The notes under the pieces were generated by a model, which searched no databases, was not told the DNA's origin, and saw nothing but the letters and a program-made list of their open reading frames with translations. Made by a program: the position numbers and the translations under genes. Positions 27,215-37,440 of a stretch of 64,000 nt of DNA are shown here, one piece after another (position 1 is the first letter of the stretch; each line of letters starts with the position of its first letter). Origin of the DNA: Meira nashicola (Eukaryota > Basidiomycota > Exobasidiomycetes > Exobasidiales > Brachybasidiaceae); the NCBI GenBank assembly GCA_001600355.1, contig BCJU01000005.1, positions 280,099-344,098 of the forward strand. Direction: 5' to 3'.

Positions 27215-28410
27215 TGTTGTAATGCTTTGTTTGAGAGAGAACTGATAGTTAATATGAGAAAGTAAGAGAAGTGATTGATGGTAAAAATTTTGGAACAGTA
27301 AAGAAAAAAATGTCATTATTTATGCTTTTTCATCGTACTCATCTTCGATTGAAACATATCTCGATAAAGATCTGTATTTCCTTGTAGATTTGATGAGATA
27401 CTATAAAATTTATGATTTCAAGCTAAAAATAGGGTGCGGGTAACAAATAGTATATAATAAATAAAGATGAGTTTCGGGAAAGGTTATTATGCGGGTTGCA
27501 CCAGTGATAGAAGGACATAAACGGCGAGCCGTCGGTGTGCGTGCGGAGAACCGTTTGGGCTATTTTGCAAATATTCTAAACAAATTAAGATCCATTCCTT
27601 TATATTGACATGTCAAATCTAAGATCAAAATAGTCATTGTAAATTTAGCGGTCACTTAATCTTATACAAATAAATACATCTTGACAGGTTTATGAGACAC
27701 ACTTCATCCTATTTTTAGAACTAATATAACATGTCTTTTTTTAACTTGTATGTACTAAAATAATTTCAAAGATGTATAATTTGCTACATGGTAGATGTCA
27801 CGAAAATAGAAAGGAGAAAACAAAAAAGAAAGGGAAAATAAATAGAAAGCTATATCGAGAAATTAGTTAAGATACGAAAATTAGGATAGCCGTAAAATTC
27901 AATCGATTAATAAATCTGAGTTGCAGCACAACTATCTTTTTAGGTAATTTCTTTAATCGTTCTTCGCCATGAATATTACCGACAGCGTAAAAATCTATTT
28001 TATTCAGGATTAAAAAATCTGCCCATACTAGGGTTCATAATTTTCTTTATTCTGTAGCTTGAAATTTATGCTAAAGCCCAGCTTCGGATGTGGATCACGA
28101 TTCTGATCATTTTATTCTTTATATATCCTTGCATTCTATTTGTTTGTTCTGTCTCTTGGAAGAGACGTTACAAGGAATTTTTGTAAGGAAAGAGGGGAAT
28201 CTGCTATTCATTAACGTTGTGTAGGTATGTGTCTTCTTAAAATGTTTTGACCCTCGCGCCTCTTTCACAATACACGCTTAAATAATCATTTTTGTTCCAA
28301 GAATCAAACGCGTTTTGAGCCAAGATTTTATTCCTTTCATCTTTATCTTCATGACCATTCGTTACATTTCCGGAACACACTAACGAGCCGAAGTCTCTTT
28401 CCCGTCAAAG
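27215..28410. other. Divergent intergenic region (kexin-repeat gene / SWC4)
   Basis: About 1.2 kb of AT-rich DNA with one GC-richer island at about 27490-27560 that carries two CGG-N4-CCG sites (annotated separately). No further gene is seen. It should contain the promoters of both flanking genes. Confidence 0.5.
27522..27553. promoter_or_regulatory. Pair of CGG-N4-CCG sites (candidate Zn2Cys6 regulator sites)
   Basis: CGGCGAGCCG at 27522-27531 and CGGAGAACCG at 27544-27553 are both inverted CGG/CCG half-sites with a 4-bp spacer, the form bound by fungal Zn2Cys6 regulators. Their starts are 22 bp apart, two helical turns. They lie 308-339 bp upstream of the kexin-repeat start codon and 860-890 bp from SWC4. 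The sites are seen; the binding is inferred. Confidence 0.35.
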
Positions 28411-30144
28411 ATGGCGAGCGGAAAAGATGTTCGAGATATCCTTGCAATACCACAAGGTCAACCTTCGTCAAGTACAAGCAATGGAAACAGAAGCAGTGGA
28501 ATAACAAATCGAAATAATGTTAGCTCTTCACATCCTAATAAAAAGAAGAAAGCAAAAGTGGATGGAATTTCTCGTGAATTATATGCACTTTTAGGTGATA
28601 ATACGCCAAGTTTGACGTTTGCACAAGGGGCAGGACTTGGTTCAGGTAGTGGTGGAGAAAGTCAAGAATCAGGTAGATTTATGCCAAAATTTAAAAAACG
28701 GCCACAAAAGACACAAAAATGGACTTTTGCACCTTTTCGTAATCCGGCCAGGCAAGACAGTTTAACTTTACGACATTGGTTACCTGAACTTGAACAAGAA
28801 CAAATTGACCAACAATACGCACAGAAGAAAGAACAAGGGAAAGCAGGAGATTTTGAGTTGGCATCTGGAGAAGCGGATGACATTCCTAGAATTTACAGAT
28901 TTTCTGATCAAAATACCGATTCAGGTGTTTATCGCTATTCAAATGATGAATACCATCAGCATTTACGCGACGAAGATTGGACGAAAGAAGAGACAGATTA
29001 TTTGATGGACCTCTGTTCTTCGTATGATTTGCGATTCGTAGTCATTACAGATCGATATGAATGGCCTGGAAAAGAAAGATCGATGGAAGATTTGAAAGCG
29101 AGATATTACGCAATTTGTAGACGATTGATAAGATCACGCATCTCCACAGATGATATGGATGCTCGTCAACAATTGGTGACTACCTATTCATTTGATCGTA
29201 CACGAGAGGTGGAAAGAAAGAAGCACGTCGCCAGACTGTTCAGTAGGACACCACAACAATTGGCAGAAGAAGAGGCGCTTTACGTAGAAGCAAGAAGGCT
29301 AGAACAGAATGAAGCCAAATTTGCTGCTGAACGGGAAGAATTGCTGCGTCTATTAGGTGGATGGGAAAGATTACCAAACGTTCGAAGTGAAACAGTGGCA
29401 GCTGCTGGATCTGGGGTTGGTGGTGCAACACCGGAAGAAGAAGCATCAGCAGAAGCGGCACGTAAAGCGAATCGGAAGCGAAAGGCAGCAGGAGAAGTGG
29501 ATGAAGACGGAACGTCAACTAAAGCAGGAGATAATGCTTCAACGCCTTCAGGACCGCTTACAGCAAAACAAAAGGCTGAATTACGTAGTAAACACTTTGA
29601 TGAAGTTCAAAATATTGTTCGATTTGATCCACAAGCAGCAGCTACATTGGCGAATAGCAAACCTCCTTATCCACACTTGACAGGAACACCATCTACATAT
29701 CCACCTGTTGCACAAGTAACAAACAATTCTGCTGCTTCACATGGAGCTTACCTTCGTTCGACACGTATGTTGATGCCAAGGTCTAATTTAGCTATAAAAA
29801 CACAAGAAGCATTGTCAGAATTACGACCTCCAATCTCGTTAAGGTTAACATTCCCAACACAATCCAATTGTGAAAAATGGGAAGGTGTAGTTGGAGCGGT
29901 AACGAGTGGATTGGAAATGAAACGTCAATTAGATCGTGTTCAATCGGAATTACGAATCGCTCAAATGCGATCACAAGGTGGAAATGCCCCGCCTCAATCG
30001 CAACAAGCAGGCTCTGTCAGAGCGCCAAGTGCAACACCTTCCACCGCTAGACGCCCAAGTATAGCTGGCAGAAGTATTACACCTCAAATTTCCGTTTCGA
30101 CAGTAGATGGTACGACAGAAACAACATCTGTACCAATCTCTTAA
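28411..30144 (+). CDS. SWC4: SWR1/NuA4 complex subunit SWC4 (DMAP1)
   Basis: A 577-residue nuclear protein shared by the SWR1 (H2A.Z exchange) and NuA4 (histone acetylation) complexes. The N-terminus has the family's DVRDILAIP segment, then a basic KKKKAK patch and WTFAPFRNPAR at about 110. The SANT-like domain lies at about 175-235 (WTKEETDYLMDLCSSYDLRF, then RSMEDLKARYYAICRRL). The DMAP1-type region follows with RKKHV and a helical EEALYVEARRLEQNE segment. The C-terminal 60 residues are Ser/Pro-rich. No intron is seen. Confidence 0.92.
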   Translation: MASGKDVRDILAIPQGQPSSSTSNGNRSSGITNRNNVSSSHPNKKKKAKVDGISRELYALLGDNTPSLTFAQGAGLGSGSGGESQESGRFMPKFKKRPQKTQKWTFAPFRNPARQDSLTLRHWLPELEQEQIDQQYAQKKEQGKAGDFELASGEADDIPRIYRFSDQNTDSGVYRYSNDEYHQHLRDEDWTKEETDYLMDLCSSYDLRFVVITDRYEWPGKERSMEDLKARYYAICRRLIRSRISTDDMDARQQLVTTYSFDRTREVERKKHVARLFSRTPQQLAEEEALYVEARRLEQNEAKFAAEREELLRLLGGWERLPNVRSETVAAAGSGVGGATPEEEASAEAARKANRKRKAAGEVDEDGTSTKAGDNASTPSGPLTAKQKAELRSKHFDEVQNIVRFDPQAAATLANSKPPYPHLTGTPSTYPPVAQVTNNSAASHGAYLRSTRMLMPRSNLAIKTQEALSELRPPISLRLTFPTQSNCEKWEGVVGAVTSGLEMKRQLDRVQSELRIAQMRSQGGNAPPQSQQAGSVRAPSATPSTARRPSIAGRSITPQISVSTVDGTTETTSVPIS

Positions 30145-30337
30145 AAATCATGTATCATTATTGTATTTTACGTTTAAGCACCTGATCGATTGATAGATGA
30201 AATTGAACTAGTGTACAGGCATGAAGAATAGCGAAAGAGCGAAAGAAAAAGATGAAGCATCGTATATGTTCGTGTGTTTAAATACAATTCTGTCGTGCAT
30301 AAAATAAAAGCTTGGTATATGTTGAGCATCATGAAGA

Positions 30338-30716
30338 TTATTGCCATTGATTGAAAGGCTGGTATTGCTGCTGCTGCTGTTGCTGATTCCACATTGGCTG
30401 TTGAGCAGATTGTTGCTGCATTCCAGTTGGCATCATCGTATTAGCAAAAGAGCCAAAAGGATTATTAATATTTGGGCTAGCCTGTTGTTGACCTGCAAAG
30501 AAGCTTTGTTGGTGCTGTTGTTGTTGAGGAGGAGCTGCAAATTGACCTCCAAAAGCTTGTTGTCCCATCATTTGTGGATTGAATTGTTGCTGTTGCTGCT
30601 GCTGTAAATGCATTCCGGTTGGCGTGAATGCCATTGCACCTAAACTCACACTTCTTTGTTGATCACCTGCGCCTGCAAAACCACCAGGTCCAAAAGGTGA
30701 TCGTGGGACTTGTTGC

Positions 30717-30753
<37 letters not shown>

Positions 30754-31840
30754 GCTGCTGTTGAAAGAAAGGTGAAGAAGACATTTCGATCCCGTTAACG
30801 GTATGTGACATTACCATCGGACTAACAACGGCTTGTTGTTGTGTTGCAAGATGTGCCCAAGGATTAAGTTGTTGTCCTGGTTGTACCATTTGAAAAGCAG
30901 GTTGTTGAACAAAATTTTGAGCAGGTTCTTGTAACGATAATAAATCATCAAAAACGGACGATTTTGAAGTTGCATTTGCAGTTACCGTTATCCCTTGATG
31001 CCCATTCGTTGTACCATTTGTTGTTGTTACACCTCGAAGTGTACCATTTGAACCATTTTGCGGATAAATTGAAGCGGAAGAAGAACGCGGAGGGACGCTT
31101 GCCACTGGGGGTGTTAAATCGTTTCCGCTCGTAACAGCATTTCGAGTAATTGAAGCAGACGAACCAGATCGATCTGGGAGCGGAGGTGCTTGTAAAGTCG
31201 TAGTAGATGCGGAAGAGGAAGTTGCTTGAAAGTGAGGAACAGGCGCAGGTGAAACGGAAGCAGCTCTTTGAGCGTCTGCCCAAGTTGATGGAAAAGGTGA
31301 AGTACTACTTCTACCGGCTGATTTATTAACGCTCGAAGGTGTTCCTAAAGAATTTGAAGGAAATTGTTTTCTACTACTATCACCACTACTTGTTGAACCT
31401 GTAGGATTTGGTGAAACGTGCCATTTATCTTTAATCGGAACGGGTGGTGGATTTGAAGAATCCATAAATTTACCACGATATTTATCAAAAATAAATCTTT
31501 CTAATTCACTATTCCTTTCACCTTCTTCAACGTTTGCTGGTGGTCTATTCCTTCTTTCGTCAGGATTAAATTTTGTATTCGATTTCAAATTTCCATTTTC
31601 TCTCATTCGTTCAACTTGTTCTTTTGTCCATGTATCAAGTGTTAATGATTTCACTTTACTTATATGCGTTCCCATCTTTCGATGTACTCCTGCACAATTT
31701 ACACATAAAAATATTCCTAAATTCCAACTTGCCCATCTTGGATATCTTCCATTACAATCAGCGCATGTATTATTTCCCGGTTGTTTTGATATTTCTTGTA
31801 CTTGTCTTTGATAACGTTCAGAAGCTGCTTTCGTGTTCAT
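30338..31840 (-). CDS. ArfGAP with a Gln-rich C-terminus (Gts1/SMAP-like)
   Basis: A 500-residue protein starting at the ATG at 31840; the frame extends 12 codons upstream, but that part is outside the conserved domain. The ArfGAP zinc finger at about 10-125 has Cys26, Cys29, Cys46 and Cys49, with catalytic Arg54 in GVHRKMG and the WASWNLGIFLC core. It activates GTP hydrolysis on Arf GTPases in vesicle traffic. The remaining 370 residues are Ser/Thr- then Gln-rich, including one uninterrupted run of about 18 Gln. The short ArfGAP plus Q-rich tail matches the yeast Gts1 / fission-yeast Ucp3 / SMAP group. A UBA domain is not evident. Confidence 0.9.
30710..30771. repeat. CAG/CAA trinucleotide run (poly-Gln)
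   Basis: A trinucleotide tract of mainly CAA with some CAG codons on the minus strand encodes the Gln run of the ArfGAP gene. Such tracts vary in length between strains. Confidence 0.75.
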
Positions 31841-32371
31841 CTTGGTTGTAAATAGTTGTTGTTGTTTGTGATACAAAGTTTTTTGTCAAGGTCTTTCTTT
31901 CTTATTGGATTGAGCAAGATCCAAGTCCAGCTCGGAAATGGTGGTAATCGTTGTACGTAAAGAAAGTGAGGTACAATAACAGAGATCGAATTGGTCCCTG
32001 CGAAAAAAAAAAGATTATTAAATTCTTATACCTACTTTTTTGTTTTATTTGTGGTTTCTTGACAGTACATACACTACACAGCACACTCTTCCGCACGCCT
32101 TACACTGTACACATCTACTTTGCATTGCATATCCTGCTAAAGCATTGATTTTGGGGAGACGGACGCGTTTTTTAATTAAACAACATTACTACAGACAGCG
32201 TGGAAAAGCTCCTGAAATAGAAGGTTTATCAGTATAATCCGGCCTTGGCGTGAAAAAATCACCGTATGTGTCGTGTCTTAAGACATACCCAAACCCAACC
32301 GCCGGACAAGACAATCTTTATAACAAAAAGCTGTGCAAAGAAACGGCATCTCAATAATGTATTCATTTTGA
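31841..32371. other. Intergenic region
   Basis: About 530 bp between two minus-strand genes. It contains an A run at about 32002-32011 and no credible frame. Confidence 0.5.
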
Positions 32372-34093
32372 CTAGACTAATACATAGTTAACATCCAAGA
32401 TTGGCCTCTTTACGTTGAATTTACGTAAAGATGTACGAACGAGATCACGAGTGATGAAGAGTTGGATTGTGTCATTTGCCGTTTCCAATTCTTTTTTGCT
32501 GGCTTTACGTTGTAATAATCCACATTTCGATAAAGCCAACGTTAAATCTTCCATACGCAGATTTGTCGCTTCCGATAAGCGTTCCAAAGTTGTATTCAGC
32601 GTAACAGATTCGCTTTCTTCAAGTTTGAGAAGTGGATGAATTGGTTCGATCACATCATTTTGAGATAAAGTCGGATCACTCACTTCGCTTGCTAACTTTT
32701 TCTTCGCCGGATCTTCATCTAGTGACGAAGGCACATCTCCACTTTCAGAAGATGGCCTAGCTCTCTTTCCCGTACTTTTTGTAATTGCTTTAGGTTGTTT
32801 ATCACCCGGTAATGCTTTTCCTACGAGTATTCTACGTATCCGTAAGCATTCATCTTTTTGACGTTGGTGAAAGATGGCTAGTGTGGCAGCATTGGGTTGT
32901 GCTTGTTGTTTGTTTGCTCTTGAAGAAGAAGTTGAAGTATAAATTGGAGGCAAGATACGTCCTTGTACATCTTCATCTTGATCATAAAAGAATAGAGCTA
33001 ATGTACGCAAAGCGACTGCAGACCAAAAAGTCAAATAACCTCTCAAACCTAAATCGGATAATGGCCTTTCTGGCGTTCCTGCAACAGAATTGATGGCAGA
33101 AAGATGATAGCTGAATTCGATCATCAACGTTCCAAATCCGTGCTTTTGAAAAGGAGGAAATGTGATAATGCAAGCAAGATTATAATCATCATAAGATACC
33201 TTTTCTTTTGAGAAATATCCCAAAACATGATCGAATTGTGCAGTGGCATCTGTTAAAACATAAAACACAAAAGGTTCTACATCAAAATAGATTGTCTTGT
33301 GATCGATAAAAAGTTTTCCAAACAATGAAAGATTTTGACAATAAAGCTTTTGAATAGATCCATCTACTTCCCAAATCGTATGAGCTCCACGTTGATACAC
33401 TTTCTTACCGGGAGGATGTGTGAGTTTACATTGTCTTTTGTGCGCTTTAAAGCCAGAATATGTTCTCATATACTTGAAACAACCATCACAAATCCAAATC
33501 GATTTAGCAACAGGTTCATCATTTTGTGTTTGAACACGTGCTTCACCATTCGTCGTTGCTTGTAATGCTGGTGCATGTTCAGCACTATTCGATAAAGCAC
33601 CTCCATGCCGCAGAGGAATAGATTCTACCAAACTTTCAGGATTCAAAGTAGATGTTGTTGAAGTGTTGGTTTCGGTTCTTGAATGATTTTTTACGTTTTG
33701 TGTAGGATTGGATGATGAAGAAGACCCTGCATTTCCGTTTGTGCTCGTATTTGCTAAGGTTGCCCATTCTTCTTCATCAAATTGATATGGACTGTAATAC
33801 CATGTCTTTATATCGTACGCTCCGAAATGAACTCTGTCAATATTACGCTTCCTTGTAAGTTTCGCACTCGGTCTACGTGAAGGTGCATGTCCATTTGTCG
33901 CAAGTCCTCCATGATGTCCAGAAGAAGACGTCGGAGAGTGTAAAGGTGAATCAATTACGCCAGGCGATGATGCTGCTGTTTCGATTCCGGGGATATGCAG
34001 ATGCGGTCTATTGGAAAGAGATTCTGAAGTTTCTTCCCTTTTATGTTTTCCATTTTCGATGTGAATCGGAGGAACAGCACTCATACTTGACAA
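32372..34093 (-). CDS. MYST-family histone acetyltransferase
   Basis: A 573-residue protein with a MYST domain. The lead segment IDRVHFGAYDIKTWYYSPYQ is at about 85-104. The C2HC zinc finger has Cys202, Cys205, His218 and Cys222. The acetyl-CoA-binding loop is FQKHGFGTLMIEFSYHLS. The catalytic Cys is in YNLACIITFPPF and the Glu in GTPERPLSDLG. About 90 low-complexity residues are inserted between the WYYSPY strand and the zinc finger, which are normally close. A Ser/Arg-rich insert with Lys-rich sequence follows the domain's LALFFYDQ. No chromodomain or PHD finger is visible, so it is closer to Sas2-type enzymes than Esa1 or Sas3, though the exact orthology is uncertain. Confidence 0.9.
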   Translation of the reverse strand: MSSMSAVPPIHIENGKHKREETSESLSNRPHLHIPGIETAASSPGVIDSPLHSPTSSSGHHGGLATNGHAPSRRPSAKLTRKRNIDRVHFGAYDIKTWYYSPYQFDEEEWATLANTSTNGNAGSSSSSNPTQNVKNHSRTETNTSTTSTLNPESLVESIPLRHGGALSNSAEHAPALQATTNGEARVQTQNDEPVAKSIWICDGCFKYMRTYSGFKAHKRQCKLTHPPGKKVYQRGAHTIWEVDGSIQKLYCQNLSLFGKLFIDHKTIYFDVEPFVFYVLTDATAQFDHVLGYFSKEKVSYDDYNLACIITFPPFQKHGFGTLMIEFSYHLSAINSVAGTPERPLSDLGLRGYLTFWSAVALRTLALFFYDQDEDVQGRILPPIYTSTSSSRANKQQAQPNAATLAIFHQRQKDECLRIRRILVGKALPGDKQPKAITKSTGKRARPSSESGDVPSSLDEDPAKKKLASEVSDPTLSQNDVIEPIHPLLKLEESESVTLNTTLERLSEATNLRMEDLTLALSKCGLLQRKASKKELETANDTIQLFITRDLVRTSLRKFNVKRPILDVNYVLV

Positions 34094-34860
34094 AGAAACG
34101 GATGCTGATCTCCACGGTCACGTATCGAAGTACAAACGAAGGTGTCGGATTATCCGAATGAAGGCTCGACAATGAGATTCTTCCAATTCTCCGCTATTTA
34201 TAACACCTTATACCTCTTTTAAACCTCTCGTATAAACTGATATGCGATGCTTATGTCGTGTGTGATTTTGTTCGTGATCGATTTTATAAATGTGATCAAG
34301 AAGACCTAGAAAATCATAAAACCCAACTTTGGGGAAATAATTTTTTTTTCTTCGTTTATGTACATTCATACATAGACTATGTAGCCTAAAACACGCCGCA
34401 CATCCGCACGCTAGGCATAAATGCAAAATGCACGCACGCTGCTTCATTTGAGAAGATTGTTTGCCTCTTTTGCACACACACACTACACACGCACATACAA
34501 ACGCGACATGGGGCGTAATCCACCACTCGTGCTTGTTTATCGGATGTGCAGTGCAGCCTTTCAAGGCACACACACGTAAACTAGAGGGCAAATTATTGAT
34601 TAGAGAATACTTCTCCTTTTGACACAGATTCATGTACTTGTCTCACCCTATTCTATTATTTTATTTTTTTGGGCAGAAAATATGGTGGAGACTTTTTTCC
34701 CGCTTAAAAAATGCGTGCATGAATGTCGATAGCATACAACCTATAAGGTACTCATACCCACGTTCCCATGATAATACATTCGAACATGTTTGGCTTTTGA
34801 GATTTTTCAAGACTACAACCATCTTTGTGATCCGGAAAAGGGTGTTGATCTTGTTACAAG
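34094..34860. other. Divergent intergenic region (MYST HAT / PPN1)
   Basis: About 770 bp. It has a T run at about 34340-34350 and a CA-rich tract at about 34473-34500. An open frame of 141 codons on minus at 34208-34633 has Cys/His-rich chance composition and no domain; I do not call it. Confidence 0.5.
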
Positions 34861-36807
34861 ATGAAGGTCTCTAATGGAGCTGGTTTGCTAGGCTTAATTT
34901 TGCCCATCTTGGCCTCTGTTCAAGGTCAAAGACAAATGCCATTCATGCAGCAAGGATGGCAAGAGAAAGGTATCCTTCAATCAGACAATGGTGCCGGTCG
35001 ATTTTTGCATATTACTGATATGCATCCTGATAAATACTATACACCTGGCGCAAAAATCAATGATGCATGTCATAAAGTAGACGGAAAACAGGTTGAAGCG
35101 GAAAAGAAGAAGAAGAAAAAGAAGAAGGGCAAGAAAGGTAAAGACGAAAAGCCAGATGTAGCAGGTCATTGGGGTTCACCTGTAAGCGTTTGTGATGCTC
35201 CTAAACAGCTCATATCAGCAACATTGGATTGGTTAGCAAAGAATTGGGGAGATTCTACTGGTGAAAATGGAGAAGGTGCATCGGCATTCGACTTTATCGT
35301 TTGGACAGGTGATACTGCTCGTCACGATCTTGATTTCACACATCCACGTAATGCAGAAGAGATTTTTGAGTACAACAGATGGGCTTTGGGATTGTTTGAG
35401 AACAAGTTTCCCAATACACCAATCGTACCAAACATCGGCAATAATGACATCATTCCGCACAATATTATGTTTCCTGGACCGAATTCAATGACGCGGGCTT
35501 TCCGTGATATATGGTCAGCACATATTCCAGAAGAACAGCATGAACACTTTTTGAAAGGAGGTTATTTCGTCAAGGATGTTCTACCAAACGATTTGGCTGT
35601 TTTGAGTATGAATACGTTGTATTGGTATGATGCAAATGCAGCAACACGTGGATGCAAGAAGAAGCATGAACCCGGATCGATCCAACTAGACTGGCTAGAA
35701 CATCAGTTGTCCGATTTACGAAACCGAACCATGCAAGCTCACTTGATCGGTCATGTACCTCCAACGGCCGGAAATTACTTTTCGGATTGTTATGATCGTT
35801 ATACAGATATTGTGTTGCGATATCAAGATACGATCATCGGACAACATTTTGGACACATGAATATCGATGCTATGTTTTTACAGGAAGATTTTACGATTGC
35901 GTCTGAGCCCTCTAAAGCTCTCAAACTTGCCAGAGATCGAGATGATCAAGGCACCATTCATGTCGCTAGTCTAGCCTCCGATCTACGCAAAGATTTTGAT
36001 TTAGTGCCTACAGAGCAGAAGACCAACTTGGATGCTTATTTGCCCTTCTTTGCGTCTTCTGCTGTTGTGCCCACATACTTGCCTACCGTTCGTGTGTGGA
36101 CATACAACAACTCCAGACCATTAGATTGGGACGAAAGTAGACAGAGAAAGAGCAGTATTCCACGTCAATACTTTTTGCAAGAGCAACATGAAGAGATGCA
36201 AGATGAAATTGTTAGGGAGGAAGATTTTGACTTTGAGCAAGAGCGAGTGAAGCCGATTGAGCCACTCGGCAGAAGCCATCGTAGACCCAGACATCACAAG
36301 AAGCACAAGAAAGGTCACAACCTGCCCAGACATGCATCTTCCGATTCACCTTCGCGTAAAAATAGCTATTTGACAATGTTGGGATATAGTCATTGGGTTT
36401 TGGATTTGGAGGAGCACAACAAGCGTAGAAAAGATGCTGAAGAGCGCGGAGATGAACTACCGGAAGAGTTGGATTACCAATTAGAGTATACAACTTATGA
36501 TGAACATACGCTCTGGAGCGATTTCGTGGATGTCGAAAGACAATTTGCAGGGCATGTTCATCGACCTGTGCCAAAACATTTGCTAGATCTCGAATTGAAG
36601 CGTAGAGAATCAAAAGCACCGAAAGAGCAAGTACATAAAGGACACAAGATTCATTTACCAAAAGCAGTAAAGCATCTTACCGATTACAAGATGCCAAGTG
36701 TCACGGTTGAACATGCTTTGAATTTAGCCAGAGAATTGGCAGGGGATGATAAATTATGGAAAAGATTTAAAAGTCGAATTTATACGGAAAGTGGAGCGGA
36801 TGATTAG
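34861..36807 (+). CDS. PPN1: Endopolyphosphatase (vacuolar, PPN1)
   Basis: A 648-residue protein of the metallophosphoesterase superfamily that cleaves long polyphosphate chains internally, in the vacuole. Residues 1-22 form a hydrophobic signal or signal anchor. Metal-binding motifs appear in order: FLHITDMHPD (about 49), DFIVWTGDTARHD (about 143), PNIGNND (about 186), the AHLIGHVPP His (about 299) and GQHFGHMN (about 330). The family's DCYDRYTDIVLRY segment is present. A Lys-rich insert (about 82-97) separates the first two motifs. The C-terminal half is charged and repetitive with a His-rich basic stretch, as in other fungal members. No intron is seen. Confidence 0.93.
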   Translation: MKVSNGAGLLGLILPILASVQGQRQMPFMQQGWQEKGILQSDNGAGRFLHITDMHPDKYYTPGAKINDACHKVDGKQVEAEKKKKKKKKGKKGKDEKPDVAGHWGSPVSVCDAPKQLISATLDWLAKNWGDSTGENGEGASAFDFIVWTGDTARHDLDFTHPRNAEEIFEYNRWALGLFENKFPNTPIVPNIGNNDIIPHNIMFPGPNSMTRAFRDIWSAHIPEEQHEHFLKGGYFVKDVLPNDLAVLSMNTLYWYDANAATRGCKKKHEPGSIQLDWLEHQLSDLRNRTMQAHLIGHVPPTAGNYFSDCYDRYTDIVLRYQDTIIGQHFGHMNIDAMFLQEDFTIASEPSKALKLARDRDDQGTIHVASLASDLRKDFDLVPTEQKTNLDAYLPFFASSAVVPTYLPTVRVWTYNNSRPLDWDESRQRKSSIPRQYFLQEQHEEMQDEIVREEDFDFEQERVKPIEPLGRSHRRPRHHKKHKKGHNLPRHASSDSPSRKNSYLTMLGYSHWVLDLEEHNKRRKDAEERGDELPEELDYQLEYTTYDEHTLWSDFVDVERQFAGHVHRPVPKHLLDLELKRRESKAPKEQVHKGHKIHLPKAVKHLTDYKMPSVTVEHALNLARELAGDDKLWKRFKSRIYTESGADD

Positions 36808-37440
36808 GTTCCGCGTGATGATGGAATTATAGAAATAAAATTAAACTGTAATCGTGCCAAATATAGATTGAATCATATCAACCCGATGATCAGATCTGGA
36901 GCCGTTTGTCTTGTGAAAAAAACAAAAGATTAAGGGGCCTTCTTTTTTCTCTTTTTTTCCAGATTCATCAAGACTGAAGAAGTGTGTTTGGTGCAATGTT
37001 GTCTTGATACACTTGTTTTTTTTTTTCTTTCTTTCGGCGCCGCAGGAAAACAAAATATTCTGATTGATTTACTCCAAGGCGAAATGAGGGGTGAAGATAA
37101 AAGGCCTTCGAGCGGTATAACTCTCAAAAAATAATTTCACAAGGAACGCCTCTTTGACGAAAGATTCGCTGTCCAGACGAACGAAATAAAAGAGAGAGAA
37201 AAAAAGCGGCTCTTCTTTTACATAATAAAAATTTATCGGCGTATCCGTATTAATTGCATTCGCCACGCCGTTACGGAGAAGCACTGCCGTTTTTTGTTTT
37301 TGCTTTTGCTTTGTGTGTGATACATTGATTATGCATCAGAAGAAAAGAATTTTCCCCATTTTTTACGAGGGGTATTTATTGATCTTCTTCAATCAAAAAC
37401 AACCATCTCTTCCTTCCTTCTCATAACAGCAATAGCAAAA
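36808..37440. other. Intergenic region
   Basis: About 630 bp between two plus-strand genes. It carries T runs (about 37015-37024) and a CT-rich leader just before the next start. No gene is seen. Confidence 0.5.

Noticed and set aside
34208..34633. A 141-codon open frame on the minus strand upstream of PPN1
   Set aside because: The translation is rich in Cys and His in a chance-like pattern, has no domain, signal peptide or conserved segment, and lies over CA-rich repeat DNA. A shorter frame on the same strand overlaps it in another phase.
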